From Stenotrophomonas maltophilia (GTDB lineage Bacteria; Pseudomonadota; Gammaproteobacteria; Xanthomonadales; Xanthomonadaceae): 64,000 nt of DNA. Positions 1-8,888 of the stretch are shown here, in pieces. The stretch lies in assembly GCF_003205835.1 (NCBI RefSeq), contig NZ_CP029773.1, forward strand, positions 4,000,501-4,064,500, written 5' to 3'. Positions within the stretch are counted from its first letter, which is position 1. Each line of letters opens with the position of its first letter. Position numbers and translations under genes: made by a program. The notes under the pieces were generated by a model, which saw only the letters and a list, made by a program, of their open reading frames with translations, did not search any database and was not told the origin of the DNA.

Positions 1-30
1 CGGACCGGCCTGCAGCTGCAGTAGATCAAC

Positions 31-275
31 GCCATGCGTGGATGCGTGCATCAGTGCCAACCAAGGTTGGCACCTACCAGGGCGAAGACCCGCTGCGGTA
101 AATCCGCGCCATGCGTGGATGCACGCATCAGTGCCAACCAAGGTTGGCACCTACCAGGGCGAAGACCCGCTGCGGTAAATCCGCGCCATGCGTGGATGCG
201 TGCATCAGTGCCGACCAAGGTTGGCACCCACCAGACCCACCGCAGTTGATCCACGCCATGCGTGGATGTGCACAA
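31..275. repeat. Tandem array of SMAG/REP-like palindromes (period 77 bp)
   Basis: The word GCCATGCGTGGATG starts at 31, 108, 185 and 255, so the periods are 77, 77 and 70 bp. Each full unit carries a 20-bp palindrome (GTGCCAACCAAGGTTGGCAC at 54-73 and 131-150, one base changed at 208-227) followed by CTAC, the complement of GTAG. This is the hallmark of the S. maltophilia SMAG family of short palindromes. Each unit also holds a second palindromic piece around ATCCACGCCATGCGTGGAT. The linkers between palindromes are near-identical, so this is a duplicated REP unit rather than a CRISPR. Confidence 0.85.
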
Positions 276-282
276 CGTGGAT

Positions 283-323
283 GGGGTCAGAGCCCATTCC
301 CAGCGGGAAAGGTATCCGACCCC
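283..323. repeat. Imperfect inverted repeat, REP-like, downstream of smeP
   Basis: GGGGTCAGAGCCCATTCCC (283-301) pairs imperfectly with GGGAAAGGTATCCGACCCC (305-323) around a short loop. It lies just beyond the smeP stop on the complementary strand and could act as an mRNA-end stabiliser. The GGGGTCAGAGCCC core resembles another dispersed xanthomonad repeat; that comparison is from memory. Confidence 0.5.
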
Positions 324-342
324 GGCCGCAGAAGCCGGGGCA

Positions 343-3300
343 TCACGCCCCGGATTCGTCCGGCTTCACCCGGAACCATGCCGCGTACAACGCCGGCAGG
401 AACACCAGGGTCAGCACCGTGCCCACGATCAGGCCACCCATGATCGAGATCGCCATCGAGCCATAGAACGCGCTGCGCGACAGCGGAATCATCGCCAGCA
501 CCGCCGCCAGCGCGGTCAGCACGATCGGGCGGAAACGGCGCACCGTGGCATCGATGATCGAATGCCAGCGGTCATGCCCGGCATCGATGTCCTGCTGGAT
601 CTGGTCGATCAGGATCACCGAGTTACGCATGATCATGCCCGCCAGCGCGATCGTGCCCAGCAGCGCCACGAAGCCGAACGGCGCGCGGAACAGCAGCAGG
701 AACAGGGTCGCACCGATGATGCCCAGCGGCGCGGTCACCAGCACCATCGCCGCACGCGAGAAGCTGCGCAGCTGCAGCATCAGCAGCGTGGCCACCACCA
801 CCAGGAACAGTGGCATGCCGGCCTTGATCGAGTTCTGGCCACGTGCCGAATCTTCCACGGTACCGCCGGTTTCCAGCAGGTAGCCGCTGGGCAGCTCGGC
901 GCGGATGCCGTCGAGCGTCGGCAGGATCTGGTGCACCACGTCCAGCGGCTGCATGCCATCACTGATGTCGGCGCGCACGGTCACCGTCGGCAGGCGGTTG
1001 CGGTGCCAGATGATGCCGTCCTCGAAGCCGTACTCCATCGTCGCCACCTGCGACAGCGTGATGCTGCCGCCGTTGGCGGTCGGCATCGACAGGCTCGACA
1101 GCAGCTCCAGCTGGTTGCGTTCATCGGCCGGTCCACGCAGCAGCATCTCGATCTGGCGGTTGCCTTCGCGATACACACTCACCGACTGCCCGGCCAGCGA
1201 GCTGGACAGGAACTGGCTGACCTGGGCACTGCTCACGCCCAGCGCGCGGGCACGCTCCTGGTCGATCACCAGCCGCACCACCTTGCTCGGCTCGCTCCAG
1301 TCCAGGTTGACGTTCATCACGTGCGGGTTTTCACGCACCTTGGCCTCGACCTGGTGTGCGATCGCCTGCACCTTCTCGATGTGCTCGCCGGAGATGCGCA
1401 TCTGCACCGGGTAACCGACCGGCGGACCATTCTCCAGGCGGGTCACGCGCATCTGCACGTCCGGGAACTTCGGGATCACCTCATGCAGCAGCCAGTCACG
1501 GGTGCTTTCGCGCGACTTGATGTCCTTGGCCAGCACCACGAACTGGGCGAAGTTGGTGGCCGGCAGCTGCTGGTCCAGCGGCAGGTAGAAGCGCGGCGAA
1601 CCGGTGCCCACGTAGGACACATAGTTGGCGATGCCCTCGCGGTTGGACAGCAGCTTCTCCAGCTTCTCGGCCTGGGCCTGGGTCGAGCGCAGCGACGCGC
1701 CCTCGGCCAGCTCGATGTCCACCATCAGTTCCGGCCGGGTCGAATCCGGGAAGAACTGCTGCGGCACGAAGCGGAACATCATCAGCGAGAACACGAACAG
1801 GCCGATGGTCGCGGCGATCACCCACCAGCGATGACGCAGGCAGGCATCCAGGAAGCGGCGGAAGCTGCGGTAGAACGGGCGCTGGTACGGATCATGGTCG
1901 TGCCCGTGCTGTGGCGGTGCGATCAGGTTGGCCAGCGCCGGATAGCGGTCGGCCCACTGCTGGCGCTTGGCCAGCCAGCGCGCGGACAGGCTGCCCGGCT
2001 TCGGCGGCTGCGGATTGAAGAGGTCCGGCAGCATCTTGTCGCCCAGATACGGGATGAACAGCACTGCGGCAATCCACGACACCACCAGTGCGATGGTCAC
2101 CACCTGGAACAGCGAGCGGGTGTATTCACCGGTGCTCGATGCGGCCGTGGCGATCGGCAGGAAGCCGGCCGCCGTGATCAGGGTGCCGGTCAGCATCGGG
2201 AACGCGGTCGATTCCCAGGCGAAACTGGCCGCACGCAGGCGGTCGTAGCCCTGTTCCATCTTGGTGGCCATCATCTCCACCGCGATGATCGCATCGTCCA
2301 CCAGCAGGCCCAGCGCCAGCACCAGCGCGCCCAGCGAGATCTTGTGCAGGCCGATGTCGAAGTAGTGCATGACGAAGAAGGTCATCGCCAGCACCAGCGG
2401 AATGGTCACGCCCACCACCAGGCCGGTGCGCAGGCCCAGCGAGAAGAAGCTGACCAGCAGCACGATCACCACCGCTTCGGTCAGCACCTGCACGAACTCG
2501 CCGACCGACTCCTCCACCGATTGCGGCTGGTCGGACACCTTGCGCAGCTGCATGCCGGCCGGCAGGGTCTTCTGCAGGCGTTCGAACTCGGCATCAAGGT
2601 TGGCGCCAAGCTTGAGAATGTCACCGCCGTCCTTCATTGCCACGGCCAGGCCGATCGCCTCCTCGCCCATGAAGCGCATCTTCGGCGACGCCGGGTCGGC
2701 GAAGCCGCGCTTGACCTCGGCGATGTCGCCCAGGTGCACGGTGCGGTCGCCAGCGCGGATCGGGAACTGGCGGATGGCGTCGATGTCATTGAACTGGCCG
2801 GTCACGCGCAGCTGCACGCGATCGGTGGCGGTCTCGAAGAAGCTGGTACCGGTGACCGCGTTCTGGTCGGCCAGTGCCTGCTGCACCTGCTGCATCGACA
2901 CGCCCAGCGTGGCCAGGCGGGTGTTGGACAGCTCGATCCACACCTTCTCATCCTGCAGGCCGACCAGGTCGATCTTGCCGACGTCGGGCACGCGCTGCAG
3001 CTCCAGCTGGATGCGGTCGGCGTAATCACGCATCACCGCGTAGTCGAAGCCCTTGCCGGTCAGCGCATAGATGTTGCCGTAGGTGTCGCCGAACTCATCG
3101 TTGAAGAACGGGCCGACGATCTCGCGCGGCAGCGTCGGCCGGATGTCGCCCACGCGCTTGCGCACCTGGTACCACAGATCCGGAATCTGCTTGGAGCGCA
3201 GGCTGTCGCGCGCCATGAAGATGACCTGCGATTCACCCGGGCGCGAATACGAGCGGATGAACTCGTACTCGCCGGTGTTCATCAGCGCCTTCTCGATCGG

Positions 3301-3504
3301 CTCGGTCACCTGCCGCGAGACCTGCTCGGCGGTAGCACCCGGCCACAGCGTACGCACCACCATCGCCTTGAAGGTGAACGGTGGATCCTCGGACTGGCCC
3401 AGATGCTTGTACGACCACGCGCCGATCAAGGCGAAGGCGAGCATCGCGAACAGCACCAGTGGACGATTGGCCAGCGCCCACTCGGAAAGATTGAAGCGGC
3501 GCAC
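343..3504 (-). CDS. smeP: SmeP, RND multidrug efflux inner-membrane permease
   Basis: A 1053-residue HAE/AcrB-superfamily proton-driven exporter, the full family length. It has an N-terminal transmembrane helix, two large periplasmic loops and two six-helix bundles. The TM4 proton-relay motif LVDDAIIAVEMM is present. The start is GTG; its AAGGAG ribosome site lies inside the last codons of smeO 7 bases upstream, so translation is coupled to the adaptor gene. Together with the divergent TetR gene, pcm and tolC, the order matches smeOP / smeRo-pcm-tolC of S. maltophilia, a pump reported to export several antibiotics and dyes. Family assignment is secure; the specific name rests on synteny. Confidence 0.92.
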   Translation of the reverse strand: MRRFNLSEWALANRPLVLFAMLAFALIGAWSYKHLGQSEDPPFTFKAMVVRTLWPGATAEQVSRQVTEPIEKALMNTGEYEFIRSYSRPGESQVIFMARDSLRSKQIPDLWYQVRKRVGDIRPTLPREIVGPFFNDEFGDTYGNIYALTGKGFDYAVMRDYADRIQLELQRVPDVGKIDLVGLQDEKVWIELSNTRLATLGVSMQQVQQALADQNAVTGTSFFETATDRVQLRVTGQFNDIDAIRQFPIRAGDRTVHLGDIAEVKRGFADPASPKMRFMGEEAIGLAVAMKDGGDILKLGANLDAEFERLQKTLPAGMQLRKVSDQPQSVEESVGEFVQVLTEAVVIVLLVSFFSLGLRTGLVVGVTIPLVLAMTFFVMHYFDIGLHKISLGALVLALGLLVDDAIIAVEMMATKMEQGYDRLRAASFAWESTAFPMLTGTLITAAGFLPIATAASSTGEYTRSLFQVVTIALVVSWIAAVLFIPYLGDKMLPDLFNPQPPKPGSLSARWLAKRQQWADRYPALANLIAPPQHGHDHDPYQRPFYRSFRRFLDACLRHRWWVIAATIGLFVFSLMMFRFVPQQFFPDSTRPELMVDIELAEGASLRSTQAQAEKLEKLLSNREGIANYVSYVGTGSPRFYLPLDQQLPATNFAQFVVLAKDIKSRESTRDWLLHEVIPKFPDVQMRVTRLENGPPVGYPVQMRISGEHIEKVQAIAHQVEAKVRENPHVMNVNLDWSEPSKVVRLVIDQERARALGVSSAQVSQFLSSSLAGQSVSVYREGNRQIEMLLRGPADERNQLELLSSLSMPTANGGSITLSQVATMEYGFEDGIIWHRNRLPTVTVRADISDGMQPLDVVHQILPTLDGIRAELPSGYLLETGGTVEDSARGQNSIKAGMPLFLVVVATLLMLQLRSFSRAAMVLVTAPLGIIGATLFLLLFRAPFGFVALLGTIALAGMIMRNSVILIDQIQQDIDAGHDRWHSIIDATVRRFRPIVLTALAAVLAMIPLSRSAFYGSMAISIMGGLIVGTVLTLVFLPALYAAWFRVKPDESGA

Positions 3505-3508
3505 CGGC

Positions 3509-4639
3509 TTACTCCTTGGCCTTGGCGGCAGCGGCCGGCGCGGCCGGCTTCAGCACCGGGCGGTTCTGCCGGTCCACGGCAATCACCGGCTGGCCGGCAC
3601 GCAGCAGATGGCCACCCGCGGCGACCACCCAGTCACCCGCGCCCACACCGGACAGCACCGGCACCGTTTCGCTGCCGTAAGCCCCGGTGGTGATCGCTGC
3701 GGACTTCAGCGTGCTGTTGGCCGGATCGACCACCCACACGCTGGCGGCCCCATTGGCGCCACGCTGCAGCGCGCCCAACGGCAGCTGCAGGGTGCCGTGG
3801 CGACCGGCACTGCTGTAGACGCGCGCGCTCTGGCCCAGTTCGACATCGGCCAGCGCATCGGCGGCCAGACTGACCCGGGTCGCATAGGTGCGCGCCTGCG
3901 GATCGGCGGCGGCAGCGATCTCGCGGATCGTGCCCGGCAGGCGCTGGCCCGGGCGGTTCCACAGCTCCACCTCGACCGGCTGGCCGACCGCGTAGTCGCG
4001 GATGGTGGCCTCGGGCAGGTCGATCAGCACTTCGCGCCCGCCATCGGCAGCCAGGTTGAAGATGGTCTGGCCGGCGGACACCACCTGCCCGGCTTCGGCC
4101 TCGCGGCTGGCGATCACGCCGTCGGCCGGCGCGCGCAGCTGCGCGTAGTCGGCCTGGTTGCGCAGCACATCGAGGTTGGCGCGGGCGGCGTTGGCCTGGC
4201 CCTGTGCCGCTTTGAACGCGGCCGACTGCTGGTCCAGCTGCGAACGGCTGACCAGTTGCTGGTCGGCCAGCACCTGGTAGCGCTTGAGGTCATCGCGGGC
4301 ACGCACCAGGTCGGCTTCAGCTGCGGCCAGCTGCGCCTGCGAAGCGCGGGCCTGCAATGCGAAGTCGGCTGCATCCAGCTCGGCCAGCACATCGCCCTTC
4401 TTCACCCGTTGCCCGGCATCGACATGGCGCTTGACCAGGTTGCCACCGACGCGGAACGACAGCGGGCTTTCCTGCCGGGCACGCACCGTGCCCGGGAACG
4501 CCGCCGGGGCCTGCCCGGCCTGTTCGCCGGGGTGAACCACCAGTACCGGTACGGCCGCCTGTGGCGCCTGTTCCTGTCCCGAACAGGCTGCCAGCGCAGC
4601 CACCCACACCATACCGCCCATCCAGCGCACGATCTTCAT
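3509..4639 (-). CDS. smeO: SmeO, RND efflux periplasmic adaptor lipoprotein
   Basis: A 376-residue membrane-fusion protein. The signal peptide ends in a lipobox (LAAC, Cys about residue 19), so it should be lipid-anchored in the periplasm. Next come a biotinyl/lipoyl-like half-motif, an alpha-helical hairpin rich in Ala/Gln (residues about 95-165), the second lipoyl half and a beta-barrel domain. It bridges SmeP and TolC. It is first in a two-gene operon with smeP, 4 bases apart, and is transcribed divergently from the TetR gene smeRo. The 119-bp spacer holds a palindromic candidate operator. Confidence 0.92.
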   Translation of the reverse strand: MKIVRWMGGMVWVAALAACSGQEQAPQAAVPVLVVHPGEQAGQAPAAFPGTVRARQESPLSFRVGGNLVKRHVDAGQRVKKGDVLAELDAADFALQARASQAQLAAAEADLVRARDDLKRYQVLADQQLVSRSQLDQQSAAFKAAQGQANAARANLDVLRNQADYAQLRAPADGVIASREAEAGQVVSAGQTIFNLAADGGREVLIDLPEATIRDYAVGQPVEVELWNRPGQRLPGTIREIAAAADPQARTYATRVSLAADALADVELGQSARVYSSAGRHGTLQLPLGALQRGANGAASVWVVDPANSTLKSAAITTGAYGSETVPVLSGVGAGDWVVAAGGHLLRAGQPVIAVDRQNRPVLKPAAPAAAAKAKE

Positions 4640-4705
4640 CGGTCAACGTCCTGAAAACGCAGGGTTGCAACTAAGGGGGGAGCCGCGACTGCCGGCCCAA
4701 TTTAA

Positions 4706-4721
4706 TAAACCGGCCGGTATA
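4706..4721. promoter_or_regulatory. Candidate SmeRo (TetR) operator
   Basis: TAAACCGGCCGGTATA lies between the divergent smeO and smeRo starts. Its core ACCGGCCGGT (4709-4718) is a perfect palindrome, extended by near-symmetric AT flanks. AT-rich promoter-like sequence continues to about 4732. The position fits a single operator controlling both directions, in line with the reported negative control of both operons by SmeRo. The binding role is inferred. Confidence 0.55.
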
Positions 4722-4758
4722 GTATAAATATCGAACCGCTTGGTCTAGTATTGTTGCG

Positions 4759-5436
4759 ATGAGTTCTCCCACTTCCCGAAAGCCGTCGGCCAAGCCCGCT
4801 GCCAAGGCCGCCGGACCCGGGCGCCCCAAGGACCTCGGCAAGCGCGCGGCGATCCTTGAAGCAGCCAAGGCACTGTTCATCGAACAGGGCTATACCGGCG
4901 TGAGCATGGATGCCATCGCCGCTCAGGCCGGCGTCTCGAAGCTGACCGTGTACAGCCACTTCGGCGACAAGGAGACCCTGTTCTCCGAGGCCGTGCAGTC
5001 CAAATGCATTGAAATGCTGCCCGATGCCCTGTTCGTGGCCGACGCGGACGGTCCGCTGCGCGACCAGCTGATCGGCATCGGCCTGGCCTTCTTCGAGCTG
5101 ATCACCTCCGATGCGGCGATCTCGATCCAGCGCATGATGATGGCGCCGGAGACCGATGAGCGCCTGCGCGAGCTGTTCTGGCAGGCCGGCCCCGAGCGCA
5201 CCTGCGAGGCCCTGGCCGACTTCCTGCGCGCCCGCGGCGAACGCGGCGAGCTGGAGATCCCCGACTATTACCTGGCCGGCCAGCAGTTCCTGACCCTGGT
5301 CAAGGGCGAAGTGCACATGCATATGATGTGCGGCATGCCACTGTCACCGGTGGAGTGCGACCCTCTCACCCACGTGACCGCCAGCATCGACTTCTTCCTG
5401 CGCGCCTATGCGCCGCGAGGGGCCGGAACCGGCTGA
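4759..5436 (+). CDS. smeRo: SmeRo, TetR-family repressor of the efflux locus
   Basis: A 225-residue TetR/AcrR-type regulator. The N terminus is a basic, Ala/Pro-rich tail. The helix-turn-helix lies at about residues 50-75, with the typical signature GVSMDAIAAQAGVSKLTVYS followed by HFGDKETLF. The C-terminal ligand-binding domain is of the AefR/TetR_C_7 type. It is divergent from smeOP and leads pcm and tolC on the plus strand. By synteny it is the repressor of both operons in S. maltophilia. The ATG at 4759 gives the expected domain layout. Confidence 0.9.
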   Translation: MSSPTSRKPSAKPAAKAAGPGRPKDLGKRAAILEAAKALFIEQGYTGVSMDAIAAQAGVSKLTVYSHFGDKETLFSEAVQSKCIEMLPDALFVADADGPLRDQLIGIGLAFFELITSDAAISIQRMMMAPETDERLRELFWQAGPERTCEALADFLRARGERGELEIPDYYLAGQQFLTLVKGEVHMHMMCGMPLSPVECDPLTHVTASIDFFLRAYAPRGAGTG

Positions 5437-5467
5437 AACGGCAAACCTGAATGAACCGGAGGTCGCG

Positions 5468-5587
5468 ATGACTTCCGGCACTGCGACCCCGGCCACCCTG
5501 CAGCTGATGCTCTGGGCGCGCCGCCGGCCTCCGGCACCGGTAAAATGGCCGGCCCACTGCGCTGGATTTGAACCTCATGACGATTGA
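5468..5587 (+). CDS. Possible 39-codon leader ORF overlapping the pcm start
   Basis: ATG at 5468 is preceded by GGAGGT (5458-5463) with 4-base spacing, a better ribosome site than anything in front of pcm. The frame runs 39 codons to a TGA at 5585-5587 and overlaps the first codons of pcm in another frame. It encodes an Arg/Pro-rich peptide with no recognised similarity. It could couple translation to pcm or be chance. Confidence 0.22.
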   Translation: MTSGTATPATLQLMLWARRRPPAPVKWPAHCAGFEPHDD

Positions 5588-6224
5588 TTACGCCCACGCC
5601 CGCGAACTGATGGTGGAACAGCAGATCCGTCCCTGGGACGTGCTGGACATCAAGGTGCTCGACGTCCTAGCCCGCCTGCCGCGCGAGGCCTTTGTCGCCG
5701 ACGCGCACCGGGCACTGGCCTACGCCGATGTCGAACTGCCGATCGGCCATGGCCAGAAGATGATGAAGCCGGTCATCGAGGGCCGTACCCTGCAGGCACT
5801 GGATCTGCAGCCGGGTGACGAAGTGCTGGAAATCGGCACCGGCAGCGGCTTCCTTTCGGCCTGCATCGGCGCGCTGGCGCGCGACGTGCTGAGCCTGGAG
5901 ATCGACCCGGAACTGGCCGCCGCCGCGCGTGCCCGCCTGGACGCCTCCGGCCTGGGCACCAACGTCCGCGTGGAAGTGGCCGATGCCCTGTCCTGGCAGA
6001 CCGAACGCCGCTTTGACGTGATCTGTGTCACTGGTGCGGTCGACGTGGTGCCGTCACAGTTCGCCTCGTGGCTGCGTCCGGGTGGTCGCCTGTTCGTGAT
6101 CCACGGCCGCTCGCCGGCGATGGAGGCCCTGCTGGTCAAGGCCGACGGCAGCACCGAGTCCCTGTTCGAGACCGATATCGATTACCTGCGTGGTGCCGCC
6201 CCGGCCCCCCAGTTCCACCTCTGA
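5577..6224 (+). CDS. pcm: Pcm-like protein-L-isoaspartate O-methyltransferase family protein
   Basis: A 215-residue SAM-dependent methyltransferase of the PCMT family, which repairs isoaspartyl residues in damaged proteins. SAM motif I is VLEIGTGSGF. The N terminus (LMVEQQIRPWDVLDIKVLDV) and LPIGHGQ are also typical. The usual substrate-side motif TISQP after GQ is replaced by KMMKP, so isoaspartate repair activity is uncertain. I chose the ATG at 5577 over the in-frame TTG at 5568; neither has a strong ribosome site. It lies between smeRo and tolC, as in the described S. maltophilia operon. Confidence 0.85.
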   Translation: MTIDYAHARELMVEQQIRPWDVLDIKVLDVLARLPREAFVADAHRALAYADVELPIGHGQKMMKPVIEGRTLQALDLQPGDEVLEIGTGSGFLSACIGALARDVLSLEIDPELAAAARARLDASGLGTNVRVEVADALSWQTERRFDVICVTGAVDVVPSQFASWLRPGGRLFVIHGRSPAMEALLVKADGSTESLFETDIDYLRGAAPAPQFHL

Positions 6225-6240
6225 GTCCAAGGAAGCCGCA

Positions 6241-7599
6241 ATGATCCGCCGATCCCTCGCTGTTGCGCTGGCCACTGCCCTGCTGCCGTTGTCCGCCCAT
6301 GCCGCCGACCTGCTGCAGGTCTACGAAATGGCGCGCAATGGCGATCCGCAGCTGTCCGCCGCCGAATCCACCCGGCTGTACGACAAGGAAGGCGCCGTGC
6401 AGGCCCGCGCTGCCCTGCTGCCGCAGATCAACGGCCAGGCCACGCTGAACCGCTCGCGCAGCGAGGCGGACCATGACGCCAACTCCGGCACCGTGACCAG
6501 CAAGCGCCGCAACTACACGATCGAAGGGAGCCAGACGCTGTTCAACTGGACCCAGATCAACAACCTGCGTTCGCAGCGCGAGCTGAGCAAGGCGGCGGAC
6601 TTCACCCTCGATTCGGCCAACGACAGCCTGATCGTGCGCACCTCGGCGGCCTACTTCAACGTGCTGGTGGCAATCGAATCGCTGAACGCCGCACAGACCA
6701 ATGAAGCGGCTGCGAAGAAGCAGTTCGACTTCGCCGACAAGCGCCTGGAAGTGGGCCTGGCGCCGATCACCGACGTGCACGAAGCACGCGCCCAGTACGA
6801 CCAGGCGCGCGCCAACACCATCGTTGCGCAGAACACCCTGGCCGATAACTACCAGGCCCTGACCGAACTGACCGGCCAGCCGGTGACCAACCTGCGTGGG
6901 CTGCCGGCCGACTTCCGCCCGGAAGTGCCGGCCAACCGTGGCAACATCGACGAGCTGGTGCACCAGGCCACCAACCAGAATCCGGCGCTGAAGGCCCAGG
7001 AACTGAAGGTCAGCGCCGCCGAGGCTGGCGTGCAGGCCGCTCGTGGCGGCCATTACCCGACCCTGTCGCTGGGCGGCAGCTGGGGCAAGAGCGCAACCTG
7101 GGGTGACAGCACCGGTGCCGGCTCGTTGTCGCCGGATGCACGCACCAACAGCATCGGGCTGACCCTGAGCGTGCCGATCTTCGCCGGTGGCGCCACCCAG
7201 TCCGGCGTCCGCCAGGCACTGGCCCAGCGTGACATCGCCCAGGACGGCTACGAGCAGCAGAAGCGTGCCCTCGACCGCAACACCCGCAATGCCTACCAGA
7301 CCCTGGTGCAGGGCATCAGCGAAGTGGAAGCCCGCCGCCTGGCGGTGGTCTCGGCGCAGAGCGCGTACGACGCCTCGCAGGTCGGCCTGGAAGTCGGTAC
7401 CCGCACCGTGCTGGACGTGATCCAGAACCAGCGCATCCTGTTCTCGGCGCAGCTGGACTACGCCCAGGCCCGCTACACCTTCCTGCAGAACCGCCTGCTG
7501 CTGAGCCAGTCGCTGGGTGCGCTGGACGTGGCCGAGCTGCAGGACGTCAACCGCCTGCTGACCCAGGACGCGGGCAACCCGGCAACGACCACGCACTGA
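6241..7599 (+). CDS. tolC: TolC, outer-membrane efflux channel
   Basis: A 452-residue TolC-family outer-membrane factor. The signal peptide (residues 1-22) ends SAHA, and mature ADLLQVYEMARNGDP is the classic TolC start. Two outer-membrane-efflux repeats follow, each with long coiled-coil helices. GGATQSGVRQA near residue 320 is the conserved turn before the second repeat's hairpin. AAGGAA before ATG 6241 marks the start, 16 bases after pcm. It should serve SmeOP and possibly other pumps. A strong terminator follows at 7625. Confidence 0.93.
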   Translation: MIRRSLAVALATALLPLSAHAADLLQVYEMARNGDPQLSAAESTRLYDKEGAVQARAALLPQINGQATLNRSRSEADHDANSGTVTSKRRNYTIEGSQTLFNWTQINNLRSQRELSKAADFTLDSANDSLIVRTSAAYFNVLVAIESLNAAQTNEAAAKKQFDFADKRLEVGLAPITDVHEARAQYDQARANTIVAQNTLADNYQALTELTGQPVTNLRGLPADFRPEVPANRGNIDELVHQATNQNPALKAQELKVSAAEAGVQAARGGHYPTLSLGGSWGKSATWGDSTGAGSLSPDARTNSIGLTLSVPIFAGGATQSGVRQALAQRDIAQDGYEQQKRALDRNTRNAYQTLVQGISEVEARRLAVVSAQSAYDASQVGLEVGTRTVLDVIQNQRILFSAQLDYAQARYTFLQNRLLLSQSLGALDVAELQDVNRLLTQDAGNPATTTH

Positions 7600-7624
7600 G
7601 TCGTCGCCCTGCCGGCAATGAAGA

Positions 7625-7649
7625 AGCCACCCGCGAGGGTGGCTTTTTT
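7625..7649 (+). terminator. Rho-independent terminator after tolC
   Basis: AGCCACCC (7625-7632), loop GCGA and GGGTGGCT (7637-7644) form an 8-bp perfect stem, followed by a run of T (7644-7649). Confidence 0.9.
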
Positions 7650-7667
7650 GTTGCCTTTGCACGGCCG

Positions 7668-8888
7668 TCAGCCAGGCCAGGCGCGCATCCGCTCCACTGC
7701 GGCCAACAGGCACAGTACGGCGGCCATGGGCGCAAGCACCGGCAGGACGCGCGAGGGTGGCACCTGCACGTGAAGCACGGCCAGGCACAAGGCCGCCATC
7801 ACCAGCAGGGTGGCCGGACCCGGCAGCACCGGCAGCGCACCGATGGGTGCCAGCAGCGCCAGCAGTGCCGCCGACAGGACCACCGCGACCCACGTCAGTC
7901 GCACCTGGAAGCCGGGCGCTGCAGGGCCGGCCGCAGACCGCAGCTGCGTCGCCAGGCGCGCGGCCAACATCATCAGTACCAGCAGCAGCGCCGCCAACCC
8001 GGCCGCGCCGGCCAGTGGCAGCAACGGCATCATCCAGTGCAGCTGCGGGTGCTGCTGCAGCGCCACCGACAACGGTCGCGTGCTGGCCAATGCCGGGAAC
8101 TCCACCAGGCCCGCCTGCAGCGCAGCAAGTACGATCAACAGCAGCATGGCCAACAGCAGCATCCCCGCCAGCAGCAGCGGCTGTCGTGCCCTCGCCTGCC
8201 GGCCCATGCCGGGAATTCCCAGCGCAAGGCCGACGCTGGCGAACACGCCGAGCAGCGGCACGCTCGCCGCCAGTACCCCACCCAGCCCGTAGCGATACGG
8301 CGCCGTGGCTTCCGGCAACCATGGAATCCAAAGTGCGTAGTGCACGTAACGGGCCGCCAGTGCCAGCAGCAGCAGGCCAATGCCGATCTTCACCGTCAGC
8401 AGCGCACAGACAATCAATGCGACGTGACGTGGCGGCAGCAGCCCGACCATGCCAAGCAGCCATAGACCGGTGGCGGCCAGCAGCTGAACCGGCATCCCGT
8501 TTCCGGCCTCGATACCGCAGTGGGCCAGCAGCACCTGCAGGTGGCCGGCGATGGACTGCGCCACGCCCGCACTGGTCACCACCAGTTCCAGCAGCAACAC
8601 GCCGCTGAGTACGCCCGCTCCCACCCTGCCCCAGCTGGCCTGCAGCACGCCATGCAGGCCCCCGCCGGCGGGTCGCTGCTGGTTCAGGACATGCAGGCAA
8701 TACAGCACCGGCGCAGTACCCAGCGCGGCCAATACCAGGCTCAGTACGATGGCCGGCCCCGCCCGCGCGGCGGTGTGCTGGCCGACCAGGGCGATCACGC
8801 TGCCCCCCAGCAGCAGCGCCAGTGCCAGCGCCGCGACATGATCCATGCCAAGGCAGGCATCCCGGTCGCGGCCGTTGTCGCTGTCCAT
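7668..8888 (-). CDS. APC-like amino acid permease family membrane protein
   Basis: A 406-residue, very hydrophobic protein with about 11-12 predicted membrane spans and almost no soluble loops. The overall pattern resembles amino acid/polyamine/organocation permeases: an N-terminal glycine-rich first span, and a loop with a W-P-rich stretch (ALWIPWLPEAT) near residue 185. The canonical APC motifs are weak, so the substrate cannot be named. An ATG at residue 15 (GMDHVAALALA) is an alternative start, giving a more usual short N terminus. It is convergent with tolC and transcribed alone. Confidence 0.6.
   Translation of the reverse strand: MDSDNGRDRDACLGMDHVAALALALLLGGSVIALVGQHTAARAGPAIVLSLVLAALGTAPVLYCLHVLNQQRPAGGGLHGVLQASWGRVGAGVLSGVLLLELVVTSAGVAQSIAGHLQVLLAHCGIEAGNGMPVQLLAATGLWLLGMVGLLPPRHVALIVCALLTVKIGIGLLLLALAARYVHYALWIPWLPEATAPYRYGLGGVLAASVPLLGVFASVGLALGIPGMGRQARARQPLLLAGMLLLAMLLLIVLAALQAGLVEFPALASTRPLSVALQQHPQLHWMMPLLPLAGAAGLAALLLVLMMLAARLATQLRSAAGPAAPGFQVRLTWVAVVLSAALLALLAPIGALPVLPGPATLLVMAALCLAVLHVQVPPSRVLPVLAPMAAVLCLLAAVERMRAWPG

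Noticed and set aside
31-275. Possible CRISPR array
   Set aside because: Repeats are internally palindromic REPs, linkers are nearly identical rather than unique spacers, and there are no cas genes.
262-3693. 1143-codon open frame opposite smeP
   Set aside because: It is antisense to smeP, extremely rich in His, Gln and Arg, and has no domain; a typical shadow frame of a high-GC gene.
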